The translations under genes were made by a program, and so were the position numbers. Under the pieces are notes generated by a model. That model was not told the DNA's origin and ran no database searches. It worked only from the letters and a program-made list of their open reading frames with translations. Below are positions 60,529 to 64,000 of a DNA stretch of 64,000 bases, piece by piece (the first letter of the stretch is position 1; every line of letters starts with the position of its first letter). Location of the stretch: the NCBI RefSeq assembly GCF_007558815.1, contig NZ_VLTJ01000029.1, positions 124,001 to 188,000 on the forward strand, written 5' to 3'. The stretch comes from Verticiella sediminum (GTDB taxonomy: Bacteria; Pseudomonadota; Gammaproteobacteria; Burkholderiales; Burkholderiaceae_B).

Positions 60529-61470
60529 TCAGGAAGACGGTTGCAGGATCTTGCGGCGGATGTAGTGTGCTGCCGCCTGTCCGGTCAGGGCCTCGCTCCA
60601 GACTTCCTGGGCCCACGCGGTATGCAGCTCGACAGCATCCGGCGCCATCGAGATCATCGCCACGCCGCGCCAGACGTTCGGCTGACACCCCAGGCGAAAA
60701 GGACTGGTGGTCACGACCGAGCCCGCGCGTCGACGGAAGATCGTGAACCCGGAGGCCGGCAGTTCATCGAAGACGAGACCGATCTGCACACCCATCGGCG
60801 GCGCCTCGAACAGACGGGCGATGATGGCCAGCTCGGCCTGCGCCATCTCGCGCTGCGCGGCCAGTTCTGCGCGCGAGCTCTCCGCGCTGGCCAGCCCGCG
60901 TTCGGCGAATCGCAGCAGGTCCGGGACGGACAGCAGATTGGTGATGGACACAGGGCGCGCCCGGTGTTGCGCCTTGCGCCTGGCGAGGATGCCGAGCAGT
61001 TCGTCGACACTGCGCGCGCCGTGCGCGGGCACGGCGAGCTGGGCGGTGAGCACGCGCCGCAATGCCTGGTCGTAGGCGCTCGACGTCAGCAGGTAGACGA
61101 TGGGGCCGAAGGCCACGAACACATGGTCGGTCTCGGCCTCGATCTGGCGGATACGTTCGAAATACGCGACGGCCGAGGGCACGTACTCGACGCCCACGCC
61201 CAGCAGTGTCTCGACCGATATGTCGAGCAGCCGGGCGATCCGCTCCAGAACGTCGATGCGGTCGATGCCGTTGCTCTCGATCCGATAGACGGAGGCGCGC
61301 GACATGTTCAGGCGCTGCCCCAGTTCCTCGGCCGAAAGCCCGGCTCCGATCCTGTAGGCGCGCAAGCGATCGCCAATGCTTTTGAGATTCGCAACCATCC
61401 GAGCGGTGACAGTCCTGAGCGGTACGCGCAAGCGCCGAGCATAGCCCGCACCCGCATGCGCCTCAAGCAT
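60529..61470 (-). CDS. XRE-type helix-turn-helix regulator with long C-terminal domain
   Basis: A 313-residue protein. The helix-turn-helix covers residues about 25-85 (IGDRLRAYRIGAGLSAEELG, then MSRASVYRIESNGI), and the remaining 220 residues form an alpha-helical domain of unknown type that probably binds a ligand. The ATG at 61470 has GGGAG seven bases ahead; an ATG at 61398, closer to the domain, is the alternative. It is divergent from the cyclic amidohydrolase gene and probably regulates it. Confidence 0.8.
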   Translation of the reverse strand: MLEAHAGAGYARRLRVPLRTVTARMVANLKSIGDRLRAYRIGAGLSAEELGQRLNMSRASVYRIESNGIDRIDVLERIARLLDISVETLLGVGVEYVPSAVAYFERIRQIEAETDHVFVAFGPIVYLLTSSAYDQALRRVLTAQLAVPAHGARSVDELLGILARRKAQHRARPVSITNLLSVPDLLRFAERGLASAESSRAELAAQREMAQAELAIIARLFEAPPMGVQIGLVFDELPASGFTIFRRRAGSVVTTSPFRLGCQPNVWRGVAMISMAPDAVELHTAWAQEVWSEALTGQAAAHYIRRKILQPSS

Positions 61471-61522
61471 CCCTGTCTCCCGTCGGCCGCGCGGCCGGCA
61501 CACGCATTCGTGGAACGAACGC

Positions 61523-62878
61523 ATGAAGAAACTAGACCTGTTGATCCGCGGTGGAACGCTCGTACTGGAGGGCCGGATCGTGCCGGGCAATCTCGGCGTG
61601 CGCGATGGCCGCATCGTGAGCGTGGGCGAACGCGATCACCAGCCCGCAGCCCACGATGTGTTCGATGCGAGGGGGCTGCATGTGCTCCCCGGGGCGATCG
61701 ACTGCCATGTCCATTTCCGCGATCCGGGCTCCGAGTACAAGGAGACGTGGCGCACCGGCTCGGCAGCCGCGGCGGCCGGCGGCGTCACGACGGTGCTGGA
61801 CATGCCGAACACGAACCCGCCCACGTCGGACCTGCCCGGCGCGCAGGCCAAGCGGCAGCGGGCACGGGCGCAGTCAGTCGTGGACTGGGGCTTGTACGGT
61901 GTACTGGACGAAACCAGCCTGCCGCACCTGGATGCCCTGATCGACAGCGGCATCGTGGGCTTCAAGTGCTTCATGACGGAGACGACCGGTGACCTCCCCT
62001 CGCCGGACGACGGCGTCATCTTCGAAGGCTTCGAGCATCTCGCACGACGCGGCGTGCGCTGCTCGGTGCATGCCGAAAACGCGGCCATCATGCAAAGACG
62101 CAGGCGCAGCTTCATCGCGCAGGGCCGCAGCGACCCCGCGGCGCACGAGGAATCGCGGCCCGAAGTGTGCGAAATCGAGGCGGTGCGCCGCACGGCCACG
62201 CTCGCATCGGCCGCCGGGAACCCCGTGCACATTGCGCACGTGAGCTCCGGCGGAGGCGCCCGGGCGATCGCCGAGGCGCAGCGGCTCGGCCTGGACCTGA
62301 CTGCCGAGACTTGCCCCCAATACCTGCTGTTCGACAGCAGCGATGTCGCGCGCATGGGCGGCCTGCTGCGCGTCAACCCGCCGATTCGCGGCGCCGGTCA
62401 CCGCGACGCCCTATGGGCAGCGATGCACCAGGGCGTGATCGGAATGATCGCCACCGATCACGCACCGCACACCTGGGCCGAGAAGATGAACCCCAGCATC
62501 TGGGAATGCTGTCGCGGCATGATCGGGCTGGAATCGCAGATGGCGGTCATGCTCACGGAGGTCCAGCGCGGACGGCTGTCCCTGCTCGACTATGTGCGCT
62601 TCGCCGCCACCAATCCCGCCAAAGCCTGGGGCTTGTACCCGAACAAAGGCACGATCGCGGTCGGCACGGATGCCGACCTCGCGCTGGTGGACCTCGACGC
62701 CTCGACGCACGTCGACCAGGAGACTCACCATTCGTTGAACCGGATCTCTCCCTGGCACGGGCGGCTGATCACCGCGAAGCCCGTCCACACCTTCGTGCGC
62801 GGCCGGTTGGTCTACACGCAGGGACGGGTGATCGGCGAGCCGGGATGGGGACGCGAAATCGGGCGATGCGCGCCATGA
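61523..62878 (+). CDS. Cyclic amidohydrolase (dihydroorotase/allantoinase/hydantoinase-like)
   Basis: A 451-residue metal-dependent amidohydrolase. Metal site: HVHFRDPG (His60, His62 region), the carboxylated Lys in GFKCFMTE (near 150), His in VHAEN, His in HIAHVSS, and Asp in ATDHAPH. The length matches allantoinases and dihydroorotases. It opens a cyclic amide ring. It is divergent from the XRE gene and overlaps the MmgE/PrpD gene by four bases (ATGA), so the ring-opened product may be used by that enzyme. The exact ring is unknown. Confidence 0.87.
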   Translation: MKKLDLLIRGGTLVLEGRIVPGNLGVRDGRIVSVGERDHQPAAHDVFDARGLHVLPGAIDCHVHFRDPGSEYKETWRTGSAAAAAGGVTTVLDMPNTNPPTSDLPGAQAKRQRARAQSVVDWGLYGVLDETSLPHLDALIDSGIVGFKCFMTETTGDLPSPDDGVIFEGFEHLARRGVRCSVHAENAAIMQRRRRSFIAQGRSDPAAHEESRPEVCEIEAVRRTATLASAAGNPVHIAHVSSGGGARAIAEAQRLGLDLTAETCPQYLLFDSSDVARMGGLLRVNPPIRGAGHRDALWAAMHQGVIGMIATDHAPHTWAEKMNPSIWECCRGMIGLESQMAVMLTEVQRGRLSLLDYVRFAATNPAKAWGLYPNKGTIAVGTDADLALVDLDASTHVDQETHHSLNRISPWHGRLITAKPVHTFVRGRLVYTQGRVIGEPGWGREIGRCAP

Positions 62879-64000
62879 GCCCAGCCGACGTCCGCATCGA
62901 CACCGCCTTACGCCGCTTGTGCGACTGGCTGGCCCGCACGCAACGGGCCGACATCCCGCACGACATCCAGCTCGCCGCTGCACACATCATGGCGGACGAC
63001 CTGGCTTGCGGGGTTTGTGCGGACGCGCATCGTCCGCTGGCGGCGCTGACGAGCCGATACGGCACCAGCCGCGCCCCGGGCGACGGACTGGCGCGCGTCT
63101 GGTCCGCCGAACCGGTGTGGCTGCCCTGCCGGGATGCCGCCGGACTGAACGCGATACGCGCCAATTGGAACCAGCTCGATGGCGGGCATACCGCGGTCAT
63201 GTGCCATGCCGGGCTCTACACCGTCGGCCCGGCCCTCGCAGCGGCCGAAGCATGGGGTGCCGATCTCCCGACGCTGGTGCGCGCTGTCGCCCTGTCGTAC
63301 GAAGCCACCTGCCGCTTGGCGCGGGCCTGGTGCCAGGCCGACGCGCCGTCGCATCCGCATGCCCTCTGGGGGGCATGCGGCGCGTTCCTGGCCTTGGCCA
63401 CACTCGGCGGGCTGGAGCGCGACGCGATGCTCGACGGCCTGCTGGCCGCCGCCAGCCTGAGCCCCGGCCCGTCGTTCTCATTGACCGCCAGCGGCAGCCC
63501 ATTGCCCTATCTCTGGGTGGGCGCCAGCGTACGCCAGGGCTTTCTCTGCCTCGACTGGCATGCCAGCGGCCTGACACGCCCGGCCCCCGGGATAGCCACC
63601 GTCATGACGGGCCTCACTGGCGTACAAGGCGATGTGAACGCCTTGGCCGTGCCAACGCCGGACGGCTGGAGCATGCGCCAGGCATACCACAAGCACTACG
63701 CATGCGCCCAGCAAGGAACGGCTGCCCTGGAAGCCGCCTTGCTTGCACACCGCGGCGCAACCAGCACACAGCGCGCCGCGCTGCCGGATCGCATCGTCGT
63801 CACGGTGCATCCGTTCGCGCTGACGATGGACAACCCGGAACCGGAATCCGAATTCGCCGCGCGCTTTTCCATTCCGCATCTCGTGGCAGTCGCGTGGTGC
63901 ACCGGCCGCGACGATGCCCTGGCGCTCGGCGGCGCCTTGCTGCATGAGCCTACGGTCGCCCTGATCCGCAAGCGAGTGCAACTCGTGCCCGCGCCGGCTG
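62875..64000 (+). CDS. MmgE/PrpD family protein, 3' end outside window
   Basis: The frame from the ATG at 62875, which overlaps the amidohydrolase stop (ATGA), stays open to the last base; 375 residues are visible. The family signs are present but weaker than in the copy at 23033: AAAHIMADDLACGV near the N terminus, a Lys-His-Tyr-x-Cys segment (HKHYACAQQG, near residue 270), and the central alpha-helical domain. MmgE/PrpD proteins dehydrate or decarboxylate hydroxy acids. Coupling to an amidohydrolase is unusual and suggests a ring-opening pathway. Confidence 0.8.
   Translation, partial: MSPADVRIDTALRRLCDWLARTQRADIPHDIQLAAAHIMADDLACGVCADAHRPLAALTSRYGTSRAPGDGLARVWSAEPVWLPCRDAAGLNAIRANWNQLDGGHTAVMCHAGLYTVGPALAAAEAWGADLPTLVRAVALSYEATCRLARAWCQADAPSHPHALWGACGAFLALATLGGLERDAMLDGLLAAASLSPGPSFSLTASGSPLPYLWVGASVRQGFLCLDWHASGLTRPAPGIATVMTGLTGVQGDVNALAVPTPDGWSMRQAYHKHYACAQQGTAALEAALLAHRGATSTQRAALPDRIVVTVHPFALTMDNPEPESEFAARFSIPHLVAVAWCTGRDDALALGGALLHEPTVALIRKRVQLVPAPA

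Noticed and set aside
1-64000. CRISPR arrays, insertion sequences, phage genes
   Set aside because: No spaced repeats, transposase motifs or integrase were seen on either strand.

Overview
The window is about 64 kb of GC-rich bacterial chromosome. It has dense short-gap operons, many ATGA-type start/stop overlaps, five periplasmic Bug/TctC-type solute receptors without cognate TctA/TctB membrane genes, several LysR regulators and many CoA-linked catabolic genes. This style is typical of Burkholderiales, most likely Alcaligenaceae (Bordetella/Achromobacter group). That placement is inferred from gene content, not from a marker gene. I saw no rRNA, CRISPR array, insertion sequence or phage module. 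One tRNA gene, tRNA-Ser(GGA), is present.

Layout. 1-4731 (+): a truncated LrgA/CidA gene, LrgB, a FUSC-type aromatic acid exporter, a 40-residue glycine-zipper protein, a 12-TM exchanger-like transporter and a Tat-exported aldo/keto reductase. 4855-25888: a catabolic region that looks somewhat less GC-rich than its flanks. Its core is a minus-strand operon (16161 down to 4855): enoyl-CoA hydratase, two SDRs, a two-piece 3-hydroxyacyl-CoA dehydrogenase, acyl-CoA ligase, family III CoA transferase, a MenB/BadI-type ring hydrolase, acyl-CoA dehydrogenase, an arylmalonate-decarboxylase-like protein, a small membrane protein and a flavoprotein dehydrogenase. Upstream lie a LysR gene, two alpha/beta-barrel proteins, three Bug receptors, a second flavoprotein dehydrogenase, an MmgE/PrpD protein and a GFA protein. 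The set suggests import, CoA activation, desaturation, hydration, oxidation and ring opening of an alicyclic acid.

26308-27423: a TetR regulator and an SRPBCC protein with a palindromic operator over the tetR start. 28275-34324: a zinc-starvation cluster (zur, two COG0523 GTPases, zinc-independent bL36, a flavoprotein with a Cys-rich tail, an ACR3/SBF-type permease, a second fur-like gene) behind a perfect palindrome that is a probable Zur site. 34460-35980: a small accessory islet (DUF1828-type gene, frameshifted gene) on the 3' side of tRNA-Ser. 36097-44766: a phosphonate region with a LysR gene divergent from phosphonoacetate hydrolase (phnA), a second alkaline-phosphatase-superfamily enzyme and an oligopeptide-type ABC transporter.

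44774-52899 (-): a second acyl-CoA catabolic operon with an ADP-forming acyl-CoA synthetase, paired acyl-CoA dehydrogenases, hydratase, SDRs (one a double SDR) and a carboxymuconolactone-decarboxylase-like protein. 53294-56326: two closely related Bug receptors flanking an SMP-30 lactonase. 56359-59284: a LysR gene divergent from a luciferase-type monooxygenase and its flavin reductase. 59723-64000: an amino-acid-type binding protein, an XRE regulator, a cyclic amidohydrolase and an MmgE/PrpD gene cut by the window edge.
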